Source: Massilia solisilvae
Lineage (GTDB): Bacteria; Pseudomonadota; Gammaproteobacteria; Burkholderiales; Burkholderiaceae_D
Length of the DNA stretch: 64,000 nt
Assembly: GCF_024753215.1 (NCBI RefSeq)
Contig: NZ_JANUGV010000007.1
Location: 124,001-188,000, forward strand
Direction: 5' to 3'
A program made the position numbers and the translations under genes. Positions within the stretch are counted from its first letter, which is position 1. The number at the start of each line of letters is the position of its first letter. The notes under the pieces are model-generated. The model did no database searches, was not told the origin of the DNA, and was given only the letters and a program-made list of their open reading frames with translations. Positions 27,859 through 36,368 of the stretch are shown one piece after another.

Positions 27859-28779
27859 TCAGGTTTCGGCTGCAATCGGATCGGTCTCGATGGAGGTGGC
27901 GCCGCGCGGCGCGCTCTTCGTATTGTAGAACGTCGCGGCGATGCCGGAGGCGAGGATCACGCCCATGCCCAGCCACACGTGCCAGTCGAAGCGGTCGCCC
28001 CACAGCGCCATGCCCCACAGGCTGGAGAACACGATGCCGGTGTACTGCAGGTTGGCCACGACCAGCACCTTGCCCACGCGGTAGGCGCGCGTCATCGCCA
28101 TCTGCGCCAGCAGGGCCGACACGCCGATGGCCAGCACCAGCGCCGCCAGGCGCGGGGTGAAGGCGTGGAAGCTGACGCCGGCCGCATCCGGCGTGGCCAG
28201 GCTCAGGAAGAAGCCGGCGATGGCGGTGGTGAGCGAGAAGTAGAACACCACGCGGTATTCCGGCTCGCCCATCTGGCCCAGGCGGCGCACCTGCATGTAG
28301 GCCATCGCCGAGATCACCGACGAGGCCACGCCGGCCAGGCCGCCGAGCCACTGGTTGGTCTGCACGGCCGGCCGCAGCACCAGCGTCACGCCGACAAAGC
28401 TCATCGCCACCGCGAGCGCCAGCGGCCACTCGACGTGCTTCTTGCCGTGCCACCAGCCCAGCGCGAACATCCACACCGCGATCCAGATCGGCGCGGTGTA
28501 GTTGAGCGTGACGGCGGTGGCCAGCGGCAGCGCGCCGATCGCGAAGAACCACAGCCACAGCGAGGTTACGCCGACGATGCTGCGCCAGATGTGCTCCCTT
28601 GGGAAGGCGGTGCGCAGCGTGCCGCCGTGCGCGCGCAGCGAGGCGAACAGGATGACCGAGCCGATCAGGCCGCGGTACATCAGCAGTTCGGAAGTGGAGA
28701 AGGTGGCGGAGGCCAGCTTGACCGCCGCGCCCATGGCGGCGAAGGCAAAGCTGGCAAACAGCATCCAGAGAGAAGGCAT
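27859..28779 (-). CDS. EamA/DMT family permease
   Basis: 306 residues with ten hydrophobic helices in two EamA repeats (MLFASFAFAAMGAAVKLASA; VASSVISAMAYMQVRRLGQMGEPEYRVVFY). Drug/metabolite superfamily exporters of this S-adenosylmethionine/RhaT-like group move small metabolites; substrate not readable. It is upstream of the sulfurtransferase and transcribed the same way. A terminator at 28.8 kb separates it from the Rieske gene. Confidence 0.88.
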   Translation of the reverse strand: MPSLWMLFASFAFAAMGAAVKLASATFSTSELLMYRGLIGSVILFASLRAHGGTLRTAFPREHIWRSIVGVTSLWLWFFAIGALPLATAVTLNYTAPIWIAVWMFALGWWHGKKHVEWPLALAVAMSFVGVTLVLRPAVQTNQWLGGLAGVASSVISAMAYMQVRRLGQMGEPEYRVVFYFSLTTAIAGFFLSLATPDAAGVSFHAFTPRLAALVLAIGVSALLAQMAMTRAYRVGKVLVVANLQYTGIVFSSLWGMALWGDRFDWHVWLGMGVILASGIAATFYNTKSAPRGATSIETDPIAAET

Positions 28780-28797
28780 ATGTACAGCGTGGGGTTA

Positions 28798-28833
28798 TAA
28801 AACAAAACCGCGGCCCATTCGAGGCCGCGGTTT
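28798..28833 (-). terminator. Rho-independent terminator of the Rieske oxygenase gene
   Basis: On the minus strand AAACCGCGGCC and GGCCGCGGTTT (28805-28815 / 28823-28833) form an 11-bp stem, followed by a T-rich tail (TTTTGTTTT). Confidence 0.85.
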
Positions 28834-28850
28834 CAGGGTGCTACAGGTAC

Positions 28851-29951
28851 TTACAGGGCAATCCGGCTCCGGTACCACTCGTGGAAGTGCTGCATGCCGT
28901 CTTCCATCGGCGACTGGTAGGGGCCCACTTCGTTGGTGCCGCGCTCCATCAGGATCTTGCGGCCTGCATCCATGCGCAGGCCGATCTCGTCGTCCTCGAT
29001 GCAGGTTTCCATGTAGGCGGCGCGCTCGGCCTCGACGAATTCGCGCTCGAACAGCACGATCTCTTCGGGGTAGTAGAACTCGACCACGTTGCGAGTCTTC
29101 TGCGGACCGTCCGGCCACAGGGTCGAGACCACCAGCACGTTCGGGTACCACTCGACCATGATGTTGGGGTAGAGCGTGAGCCAGATCGCGCCGAACTTGG
29201 GCGGCACGCCGTTGCTGAACTTGAGCACCTCTTCCTGCCACTTCTTGTACTTGGCCGAGCCGAAGCGCTTCAGGCCGGCGTTCACGCCCACCGTCTGCAC
29301 GCTGTAATCCTCGCCGAACTCCCAGCGCAGGTCGTCGCAGGTGACGAAATTACCCAGGCCCGGATGGAACGGCTCGACATGGTAGTCCTCGAGGTACACC
29401 TCGATGAAGGTCTTCCAGTTGTAGTCGCAGTCGTGCACCTCGACGTGATCGAGCATGAAGCCGGAAAAATCGAGGTCCTTGGTGACTGACAGCTTGGACA
29501 GCTTGTCCATCACGTTGTAGCCGTTCTGCTCGAACAGCATGCCGTTCCAGCTTTGCAGCGGCGTCTTGGACAGGTTCAGGCACGGCGTGTGCTCGAAATG
29601 CGGCGCGCCGATCAGCTCACCCTTCAGGTCATAGGTCCAGCGGTGCAGCGGGCAGACGATGTTGTCGGCATTGCCGCGGCCGTTGAACATGACGGCCTGG
29701 CGGTGGCGGCAGACGTTGGACAGTACTTCGATGCCGGTTGCGTTGCGCACCAGCATGCGGCCTTCCTTTTCCGATGCCAGCGTGTGGAAGTCGCCGACTT
29801 CCGGAACCATGAGTTCGTGCCCGACGTAGCGCGGGCCCTTGAGAAACAACTCCTGCATTTCGCGCTTTTGCAGCGCGTCGTCAAAATAGACATTTACCGG
29901 AAGCTGCGCGCACGAACGCGCAAGCTTCGCCTGGGTCGCCAGATCGGACAT
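28851..29951 (-). CDS. Aromatic ring-hydroxylating dioxygenase-type Rieske protein, alpha subunit-like
   Basis: 366 residues. The Rieske [2Fe-2S] centre is Cys81-x-His83 and Cys100-x2-His103. The mononuclear iron site includes His191 and His196 (EDYHVEPFHPG), with the conserved Asp/Glu further on. A two-component Rieske oxygenase needs a reductase, but none is adjacent and there is no beta subunit. Substrate unknown; the family includes aromatic and quaternary-ammonium oxygenases. The ATG at 29951 follows AAGGGGGG. Confidence 0.9.
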   Translation of the reverse strand: MSDLATQAKLARSCAQLPVNVYFDDALQKREMQELFLKGPRYVGHELMVPEVGDFHTLASEKEGRMLVRNATGIEVLSNVCRHRQAVMFNGRGNADNIVCPLHRWTYDLKGELIGAPHFEHTPCLNLSKTPLQSWNGMLFEQNGYNVMDKLSKLSVTKDLDFSGFMLDHVEVHDCDYNWKTFIEVYLEDYHVEPFHPGLGNFVTCDDLRWEFGEDYSVQTVGVNAGLKRFGSAKYKKWQEEVLKFSNGVPPKFGAIWLTLYPNIMVEWYPNVLVVSTLWPDGPQKTRNVVEFYYPEEIVLFEREFVEAERAAYMETCIEDDEIGLRMDAGRKILMERGTNEVGPYQSPMEDGMQHFHEWYRSRIAL

Positions 29952-30302
29952 CCCAACCCCCCTTATATAAGAGCGAGCCAAAGAAGAGAAAATCCTAAGA
30001 CCAGTATTCGGCTTCGTAATACGGTATTTCGGAACAGAACCGGAGATTATACCGTCTAACAAGCCCTACCGTAATGGGTCGGCGCGAGATTGTGGCAGGC
30101 AGGGTGAAAGATATTGCCTGAACGGCATCGTTTTCATGAGTCGGGGAAGGGCTCCCGTTACATTGTGGACGCACTGACAAGATGGTGACGCGACACGCGA
30201 TTCGCCACCCGAGTGGTTGGATTGTTCTAAAATACGCGATTAGACTGTCCAGTGGCGCACAAGTTGCACTACGGCGGGCCGGTCGTTGAATAAAAGAAAA
30301 CT
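29952..30302. other. 351-base divergent intergenic region
   Basis: Lies between the Rieske gene (minus) and xseB (plus). A minus-strand TATAAT (complement of 30045-30050) could be the -10 of the Rieske gene with a leader of about 90 bases. A plus-strand TAAAAT at 30228-30233 could serve the xseB operon. Neither has a convincing -35. No gene or repeat was found. Confidence 0.4.
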
Positions 30303-30554
30303 ATGTCAAACAACACACCTTCGTCGCCGCCGGAATCGTTCGAGCAGGCGATGGCCGAGCTGGCCCAGCTCGTGAGTCAAATGGAATCCGGCCAGCTGCC
30401 GCTGGAAGCGTCGGTGGCCGCCTATGCGCGCGGCTCCGAGCTGGTCAAGTACTGCGCGGCCCAGCTGGACAAGGTCGAATCGCAGGTGAAGGTGCTGGAG
30501 GGCGACATGCTCAAGCCGTTTGCGGCTGACGCGGCGGGCGAGGGCGCGCAATGA
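30303..30554 (+). CDS. xseB: Exodeoxyribonuclease VII small subunit
   Basis: 83 residues, normal for XseB, with the signature FEQAMAELAQLVSQMESGQLP and YARGSELVKYCAAQLDKVE. With XseA (not in the window) it degrades single-stranded DNA from both ends. First gene of xseB-ispA-dxs; its TGA overlaps the ispA ATG (30551-30554). A weak purine-rich stretch precedes the start. Confidence 0.95.
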   Translation: MSNNTPSSPPESFEQAMAELAQLVSQMESGQLPLEASVAAYARGSELVKYCAAQLDKVESQVKVLEGDMLKPFAADAAGEGAQ

Positions 30555-31441
30555 CGGTTCCTTTCGGCGACTGGATGAAGGGTGTGCAGGACGAGGTCGA
30601 GCACGCGCTTGGCGCCTTCCTGCCCGATGCCGGCGCGGTGCCGCACAAGCTGCACGAGGCCATGCGCTACACCACGCTGGGCGGCGGCAAGCGCGTGCGT
30701 CCGCTGCTGGTGTATGCCAGCGGCGCGCTGTTCGGCGCCGATGCGCGCGCGCTGGCCAGGGCCGCCTGCGCGGTCGAGATGATCCACGCCTATTCGCTGG
30801 TGCACGACGACATGCCGTGCATGGACGACGACGATCTGCGGCGCGGCAAGCCGACGGTGCACGTGGCGTATGACGAGGCGACCGCGCTGCTGGTGGGCGA
30901 CGCGCTGCAGTCGCAGGCCTTCCAGGTGTTGGCCGAGACCGACACGCTGCCGCCGAAACAGGTGGTGGCGATGCTGCGCCTGCTGGCCGCAGCGGCTGGC
31001 TCGGCCGGCATGTGCGGCGGGCAGGCGATCGACCTGGACAGCGTGGGCCATGCGCTCACGCTCGAACAACTGGAGCGCATGCACCAGCTGAAGACCGGCG
31101 CGCTGCTGCGCGCATCGGTGGTGCTGGGCGCGCTGGCCGGGCGCGAGCTCGCACCGCATGAACTGGACGCGCTGGCCGCGTATTCGAAGGCGATCGGCCT
31201 GGCGTTCCAGGTGGTGGACGATGTACTGGACGCGACGGCCGACTCGGCCACGCTGGGTAAGACCGCCGGCAAGGACGCGGCCGACAACAAGCCGACCTAT
31301 GTGTCGATCCTTGGCCTTGAGCCCTCGCGGGCCCTGGCCGAACAACTGCGGCGCGATGCGCATGAAGCGCTGGCGCCGTTCGGAGAACAAGCACTGCGGC
31401 TGCGCGAACTCGCGGACCTCATCGTGCAGCGGAAGGCCTAA
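30551..31441 (+). CDS. ispA: Polyprenyl synthetase, (2E,6E)-farnesyl diphosphate synthase
   Basis: 296 residues. Condenses isopentenyl and dimethylallyl diphosphates to farnesyl diphosphate. The first Asp-rich motif DDMPCMDDDDLRRGKPT starts near residue 86; the second, DDVLD, is at about 222. It is coupled to xseB by ATGA and ends directly against the dxs start codon (TAA-ATG with no gap), so the isoprenoid enzymes are made together. Confidence 0.95.
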   Translation: MTVPFGDWMKGVQDEVEHALGAFLPDAGAVPHKLHEAMRYTTLGGGKRVRPLLVYASGALFGADARALARAACAVEMIHAYSLVHDDMPCMDDDDLRRGKPTVHVAYDEATALLVGDALQSQAFQVLAETDTLPPKQVVAMLRLLAAAAGSAGMCGGQAIDLDSVGHALTLEQLERMHQLKTGALLRASVVLGALAGRELAPHELDALAAYSKAIGLAFQVVDDVLDATADSATLGKTAGKDAADNKPTYVSILGLEPSRALAEQLRRDAHEALAPFGEQALRLRELADLIVQRKA

Positions 31442-33313
31442 ATGAAACTGCTAGAGACCATCAACGATCCCGCCGACCTGCGCAAGCTGCCGCGTACGCA
31501 GCTCACGCCGCTGGCGCACGAGCTGCGCAGCTTCCTGCTCGATTCCGTCTCCAAGACCGGCGGCCACCTGTCGTCGAACCTGGGTACGGTGGAGCTGACC
31601 ATCGCGCTGCACTACGTGTTCAACACACCGCACGACCGCATCGTGTGGGACGTGGGTCACCAGACCTACTCGCACAAGATCCTGACCGGACGGCGCGAGC
31701 GCATGCCCACGCTGCGCCAGCTGAACGGCCTGTCGGGCTTCCCCAAGCGCGACGAAAGCGAATACGACACTTTCGGCACCGCGCACTCGTCCACCTCCAT
31801 TTCGGCGGCGCTGGGCATGGCCCAGGCGGCCAAGCTCAAGGGCGAGCACCGGCATGCGATCGCGGTGATCGGTGACGGCTCCATGACCGCCGGCATGGCC
31901 TTCGAGGCGCTGAACAACGCGGGTGTCGAGGACGACGTCAACCTGCTGGTCATCCTGAACGACAACGACATGTCGATCTCGCCGCCGGTGGGCGCGCTGA
32001 ACCGCTATCTGGCGCGCCTCATGTCGGGCAAGTTCTACGCGGCCGCCAAGAACGTCGGCAAGACCGTGCTGCCGGCCCCGATGCGCGAACTGGCCAAGCG
32101 GCTGGAAGAGCACGCGAAGGGCATGGTGGTGCCGGCCACGATGTTCGAAGAATTCGGCTTTAACTACATCGGCCCGATCGACGGCCACGACCTCGAATCG
32201 CTGATCCCGACGCTGGAAAACATCAAGCAGCTCAAGGGGCCGCAGTTCCTGCACGTGGTGACCAAGAAGGGCCAGGGCTACAAGCTGGCCGAGGCCGAAC
32301 CGATCCTGTACCACGGCACCGGCAAGTTCAACCCGACCGAAGGCATCAAGCCGGCGGCCGCGCCGTCCAAGCTGACCTACACCGAGGTGTTCGGCAACTG
32401 GCTGTGCGACATGGCGGCGGTGGACAAGAAGCTGGTCGGCATCACCCCGGCAATGCGCGAAGGTTCGGGCATGGTGAAGTTTCACCAGCAGTTCCCGAAC
32501 CGCTATTTCGACGTTGGCATCGCCGAGCAGCATTCGGTGACCTTCGGCGCGGGCCTGGCGGCCGAAGGCATGAAGCCGGTGGTGGCGATCTACTCGACCT
32601 TCCTGCAGCGCGCCTACGACCAGCTGATCCACGACGTGGCGCTGCAGAACCTGGACGTGACCTTTGCGCTCGACCGCGCGGGCCTGGTCGGCGCCGACGG
32701 CGCGACCCACGCCGGCAATTACGACATGGCCTACCTGCGCTGCATTCCCAACATGGTGGTGATGGCGCCGTCGGACGAAAACGAGTGCCGCCAGATGCTC
32801 ACCACGGCCTACCACTACCCCGGCCCGGCCGCGGTGCGTTACCCGCGCGGCGCCGGCGTGGGCGCGCAGGTCCAGCAGGAGCTGACCTCGATCGAGATCG
32901 GCAAGGGCGAGATCCGCCGCCAGGGCAAGGGCATCGCGATCCTGGCCTTCGGTTCGATGGTGGCGCCGAGCCTGGCCGCCGCCGGGGAGCTGAATGCGAC
33001 GGTGGCCAACATGCGCTTCGTGAAGCCGCTCGACGTCGAGCTGGTCAAGCAGCTGGCCCGGGAGCACGACTACCTGGTCACGGTGGAGGAGGGCTGCATC
33101 ATGGGCGGCGCCGGCTCGGCAGTGGCCGAGGCGCTGGCTGCCGAGGGCATCGCCAAGCCCATGATCCAGCTGGGCCTGCCCGACAAGTTCATCGACCACG
33201 GCGACCCGGCCCTGCTGCTGGCCTCCGTGGGCCTGGATGCCAAGGGCATCGCGGCCGCGATCCGCGAGCGCGTCGGCATTGCAGAGCCGCGCCTGGTGGT
33301 CAACAACAGCTGA
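31442..33313 (+). CDS. dxs: 1-deoxy-D-xylulose-5-phosphate synthase
   Basis: A 623-residue thiamine diphosphate enzyme. Joins pyruvate and glyceraldehyde 3-phosphate, the entry step of the MEP isoprenoid pathway. The ThDP/Mg motif is [18 protein letters not shown]; the transketolase-like central domain has [18 protein letters not shown]; the C-terminal domain follows from about 490. Length is typical. Its product feeds ispA next door. Confidence 0.97.
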   Translation: MKLLETINDPADLRKLPRTQLTPLAHELRSFLLDSVSKTGGHLSSNLGTVELTIALHYVFNTPHDRIVWDVGHQTYSHKILTGRRERMPTLRQLNGLSGFPKRDESEYDTFGTAHSSTSISAALGMAQAAKLKGEHRHAIAVIGDGSMTAGMAFEALNNAGVEDDVNLLVILNDNDMSISPPVGALNRYLARLMSGKFYAAAKNVGKTVLPAPMRELAKRLEEHAKGMVVPATMFEEFGFNYIGPIDGHDLESLIPTLENIKQLKGPQFLHVVTKKGQGYKLAEAEPILYHGTGKFNPTEGIKPAAAPSKLTYTEVFGNWLCDMAAVDKKLVGITPAMREGSGMVKFHQQFPNRYFDVGIAEQHSVTFGAGLAAEGMKPVVAIYSTFLQRAYDQLIHDVALQNLDVTFALDRAGLVGADGATHAGNYDMAYLRCIPNMVVMAPSDENECRQMLTTAYHYPGPAAVRYPRGAGVGAQVQQELTSIEIGKGEIRRQGKGIAILAFGSMVAPSLAAAGELNATVANMRFVKPLDVELVKQLAREHDYLVTVEEGCIMGGAGSAVAEALAAEGIAKPMIQLGLPDKFIDHGDPALLLASVGLDAKGIAAAIRERVGIAEPRLVVNNS

Positions 33314-33340
33314 CCTGCGCATCCCCAACTCGAAACCATG

Positions 33341-33368
33341 ACGCCGGGTTCGCCCGGCGTTGTTGTTT
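33341..33368 (+). terminator. Terminator of the xseB-ispA-dxs operon
   Basis: ACGCCGGG-TTCG-CCCGGCGT, an 8-bp stem with a stable UUCG loop, followed by TGTTGTTT. Confidence 0.8.
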
Positions 33369-33483
33369 CCGCAATCCAATACAAATTTTGTAGCGGAAAC
33401 GTTACGCTGCGCTAATTCACAATTGGCACTTTCATGGGCTTCGGTTACGCTGGAAGACTGATATTTCAGTTTGGCAAATAGAC

Positions 33484-34656
33484 GTGTACATTGTGCAAGA
33501 CCTTACCGGGTCGCGGGGCCATTTCGAGCCTGCACTCGAGGCGGCCTATCAGGCCGATCTCGCGACGCAGAAAATTGTCGCATTCCACCGCACGGCCTTG
33601 CTGTGCGCGGTGCTGTACAGCTGCTTCGCGGTGCTCGACCTGATGGCGGTGCCCAGCAATGTGGCCGCGGCCTGGGCGATCAGGGCCGTGGTGCTGTGCG
33701 TGACCGCCGCCACCTCGCTTGCCAGCCGATTGTCGCGCGAGACCTTCGTCCGCCGCTACGCCATGCTCACCTGCCTGACCTACCTGATGTGGGGGCTGGG
33801 GATCGAGGCGATCATCATGTTCACCCGCCCCGACGACCCGGGCTGGAGCACCTACTATGCGGGCTTGCTGCTGGTTTCGATGGCGCTGTACGGCGCTACC
33901 TACCTGCGCGTGCTGCACGCCAGCCTGACCGGGCTGGCGCTGACCCTGAGCTACCTGGCGCTGGCGCTGGGCTACCAGCACATGGGCGAGCGCGGCGACT
34001 GGGTCATCCTGGTGCAGAACTGCTTCTTCCTGATCGGCGCCAACTTCATCGGCCTGTTCTCGCTGCACATGCGCGAACACTTCTCGCGCCAGGCCTTCCT
34101 GCTCAAGAATGCGCTCAAGCGCGACCTCGAGCTCGAAGAGGAGGCCAAGCGCCAGAGCGAGCACCTGTCCGAGCATGACGCACTGACCGGCCTGCCCAAC
34201 CGTGTGCGCTTCCTGCGGCGCCTTGGCGAACTGCTGTCCCAGCGCGACGACGGATCGACGGTGGCGGTGCTGTTCCTCGACCTGGATGACTTCAAGCCAG
34301 TCAACGACCGCCACGGCCACGCCGCCGGCGACTACGTGCTGCGCCGCGTGGCCGACCGTGTGCGCGGCGCCATCCGCGCGTCAGACCTGGCCGGCAGGCT
34401 GGGGGGCGACGAATTCGTGGTGGCGCTGCCGCTGGCCGTCGGGCAGGCCGAACTGACCATCGAGCGCCTGAGCGCTGCCCTGCGCGCCGCCATCGGCGAG
34501 CCGATCGCTTTCGGCGGCGAGGTGGTGCGCGTGACCGCGAGCGTTGGCGCGGCGCGGTGTCCCGATCATGGCCAGACGGCCGAGGAACTGCTGCACGCCG
34601 CCGACCAGTGCATGTATCGCTCCAAGCGGCGCAAGGAGACTGCACTGGCGGCGTAG
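33484..34656 (+). CDS. Membrane-bound diguanylate cyclase (GGDEF)
   Basis: 390 residues. Six or so transmembrane helices fill residues 35-210, followed by a short linker helix and a GGDEF domain (DALTGLPNRVRFLRRL; FLDLDDFKPVND; RLGGDEFVVAL). The active GGDEF motif is intact. An RxxD inhibitory site (RASD) lies five residues before it, so product inhibition by c-di-GMP is expected. GTG at 33484 is the first start in frame. The TAG stop lies inside a family B repeat. Confidence 0.9.
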   Translation: MYIVQDLTGSRGHFEPALEAAYQADLATQKIVAFHRTALLCAVLYSCFAVLDLMAVPSNVAAAWAIRAVVLCVTAATSLASRLSRETFVRRYAMLTCLTYLMWGLGIEAIIMFTRPDDPGWSTYYAGLLLVSMALYGATYLRVLHASLTGLALTLSYLALALGYQHMGERGDWVILVQNCFFLIGANFIGLFSLHMREHFSRQAFLLKNALKRDLELEEEAKRQSEHLSEHDALTGLPNRVRFLRRLGELLSQRDDGSTVAVLFLDLDDFKPVNDRHGHAAGDYVLRRVADRVRGAIRASDLAGRLGGDEFVVALPLAVGQAELTIERLSAALRAAIGEPIAFGGEVVRVTASVGAARCPDHGQTAEELLHAADQCMYRSKRRKETALAA

Positions 34657-34745
34657 GGTGGGCGGGTTTCCCGCCCACGCGTTCAGCGACGATCGGCGTA
34701 GCTGCGGCGTTGAACGCGTGGGCAGGAAAACCTGCCCACCCTACC
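34653..34745. repeat. REP/BIME-like repeat, family B copy between convergent genes
   Basis: The left unit GTAGGGTGGGCGGG-TTT-CCCGCCCACGCGTTCAG starts at 34653 and the right unit TTGAACGCGTGGGCAGG-AAAA-CCTGCCCACCCTACC follows. The TAG at 34654-34656 ends the GGDEF gene, and the complementary CTA at 34741-34743 ends the rhomboid gene. Both stop codons are therefore part of the repeat. Confidence 0.9.
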
Positions 34746-35730
34746 GGCGCTGGTCCGGCACGTACAGCGAGCGCGCCAGCAGCAAGCCGGCCAGATAGCC
34801 ACCGGCCAGCCCGCCGATGTGGGCCGCGTTGTCGGTATGCGGGTACACCAGGCCGGCGGCGATGTTAAACATCAAAAAGCCGCCCAGCGAACCGCGCAGG
34901 TCCCGGACAATGGTGGCCGGCACGCCGCTGTCAGGCCGCTGCATGAAGGCGAGCAGCCCGCCGATGATGCCGAAGATCGCGCCCGATGCGCCAACGCTGT
35001 TCACGTGCGGATTCCACAGCACGCTGGCCAGGCTGCCGCACACGCCGGCGATCATGTACAGCGCCAGGAAGCGCGCGCTGCCGAACATGCGCTCGACCAG
35101 GCGCCCAACCTGCCACAGCGCGAACATGTTGAACAGGATGTGCAGCAGCCCCCCGTGCACGAACATCGACGTCACCAGCCGCCACGGTTGGCCGTGCAGC
35201 GTCAGCGGACCGGCGTTCGAGCCCCAGCGCACCAGCTTCATCGACTCGGCAGCCGCCGAACCGTCGCCGGAAGAACTGAGCGACATCAGCACGAACACCA
35301 GGATGTTCATCGCCAGCAGCGCCCAGATGACGGGCGTGCGCGGGGTCCAGTGGTCGATCCGGTCGTGGAAGGTCTCGCGGTCCGACTGCGCGATTCTGAA
35401 TTCCTCGGTCTGGCGGACCGGCAGCAGCTCGAAGATGCGCCACGCGTTCACTTCGTCCGGCACATCGAAGGCCACGGTCTGGTCGCGCTCGACGCCGACG
35501 ACCTCGAATTCCACTTCCTTGCCGTCGCTGCGCACGTTGACGATATCGACCATCTTCAGCCGGTGTTCCTCCGGTTCGGCGGCGCGCAGGTTGCGGTAGC
35601 GCGTGCCGCGCAGGACCAGGAAATCGGGCTCGATCGTGACCGAGCCCTTGCCGTTGAACTGGTAGGGATTGCCCGCGCGACGCCTGCCGCCGGCGCGAAA
35701 GCGGACCTCGAAGGTTTCGCCGGCCGTCAT
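34741..35730 (-). CDS. Rhomboid family intramembrane serine protease
   Basis: 329 residues. The N-terminal 120 residues form a soluble beta-rich domain of PH-like appearance (KMVDIVNVRSDGKEVEFEVV). The rhomboid core of about six helices follows. The catalytic dyad is Ser249 (GASGAIFG) and His304 (HIGGLAGG), with the His/Asn of HILFNMFALW in helix 2. It cleaves membrane proteins within the bilayer; substrates unknown. The start is 13 bases after the adenosyltransferase stop, suggesting one transcript. Confidence 0.92.
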   Translation of the reverse strand: MTAGETFEVRFRAGGRRRAGNPYQFNGKGSVTIEPDFLVLRGTRYRNLRAAEPEEHRLKMVDIVNVRSDGKEVEFEVVGVERDQTVAFDVPDEVNAWRIFELLPVRQTEEFRIAQSDRETFHDRIDHWTPRTPVIWALLAMNILVFVLMSLSSSGDGSAAAESMKLVRWGSNAGPLTLHGQPWRLVTSMFVHGGLLHILFNMFALWQVGRLVERMFGSARFLALYMIAGVCGSLASVLWNPHVNSVGASGAIFGIIGGLLAFMQRPDSGVPATIVRDLRGSLGGFLMFNIAAGLVYPHTDNAAHIGGLAGGYLAGLLLARSLYVPDQRR

Positions 35731-35743
35731 GCGCGCCGGGGTG

Positions 35744-36295
35744 TCAGCGCTTGCGGTCGTGCTGCCACAGCACGTCGCTGCCGCCGGCAAAGCGGTTGAG
35801 CACGCGCGCCAGCACGAACATCAGGTCCGACAGCCGGTTCACGTACTGGCGCGGATAGGCGTTGATGGTCTCGCTGCGGGCCAGGGCCACGATCTCGCGC
35901 TCGGCCCGGCGGCATACGGTGCGGCACACGTGCGCCAGCGCGGCAGCGCGCGAGCCCGCCGGCAAAATGAACTCCTTCAGGATCGGCAGGTCGGCGTTGT
36001 ACTTCTCGAGCAGGGCGTCCAGCCGTGCCACGTGGTCCTCGGTGATCAGCTGGTAGCCCGGGATGCACAGCTCGCCGCCCAGGTCGAACAGGTCGTGCTG
36101 GATCGTGACCAGCTCCTCGCGCAGCTCGCCCGGCATGTCCTCGCACAGCAGCAGGCCGACGAAGGAATTGAGCTCGTCGACCTCGCCCAGCGCATGGATG
36201 CGCACGCTGTCCTTGCCGGTGCGGCTGCCATCTCCCAGTCCGGTAGTGCCATCGTCGCCCGTGCGGGTGGCGATTTTTGAAAGTCGATTGCCCAT
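35744..36295 (-). CDS. Cob(I)yrinic acid a,c-diamide adenosyltransferase, PduO type
   Basis: 183 residues. Transfers the adenosyl group of ATP to cob(I)alamin to make adenosylcobalamin. The N-terminal ATP-binding segment is KIATRTGDDGTTGLGDGSR, and the conserved helix has CRRAEREIVALA and INAYPRQYVNRLSDLMFVLAR. This trimeric PduO/MMAB fold differs from CobA. No other cobalamin gene lies nearby. It is divergent from glcD, with about 70 bases between starts. Confidence 0.94.
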   Translation of the reverse strand: MGNRLSKIATRTGDDGTTGLGDGSRTGKDSVRIHALGEVDELNSFVGLLLCEDMPGELREELVTIQHDLFDLGGELCIPGYQLITEDHVARLDALLEKYNADLPILKEFILPAGSRAAALAHVCRTVCRRAEREIVALARSETINAYPRQYVNRLSDLMFVLARVLNRFAGGSDVLWQHDRKR

Positions 36296-36332
36296 GGTTA
36301 TGTCACACTTGAAAAAAAGATAGGCCGAGGAT

Positions 36333-36362
36333 ACGACAAAACGACAATATTGTGCCTACAAT
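36333..36362 (+). promoter_or_regulatory. Candidate glcDEF promoter, leaderless arrangement
   Basis: ACGACA (36333-36338), 18 bases, TACAAT (36357-36362), then six bases to the glcD ATG at 36369. No Shine-Dalgarno is visible, so the transcript may start at the initiation codon. Confidence 0.4.
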
Positions 36363-36368
36363 CTCCGC

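Noticed and set aside
31451-33379. 642-codon antisense frame opposite dxs
   Set aside because: Shadow of dxs; no protein-like pattern.
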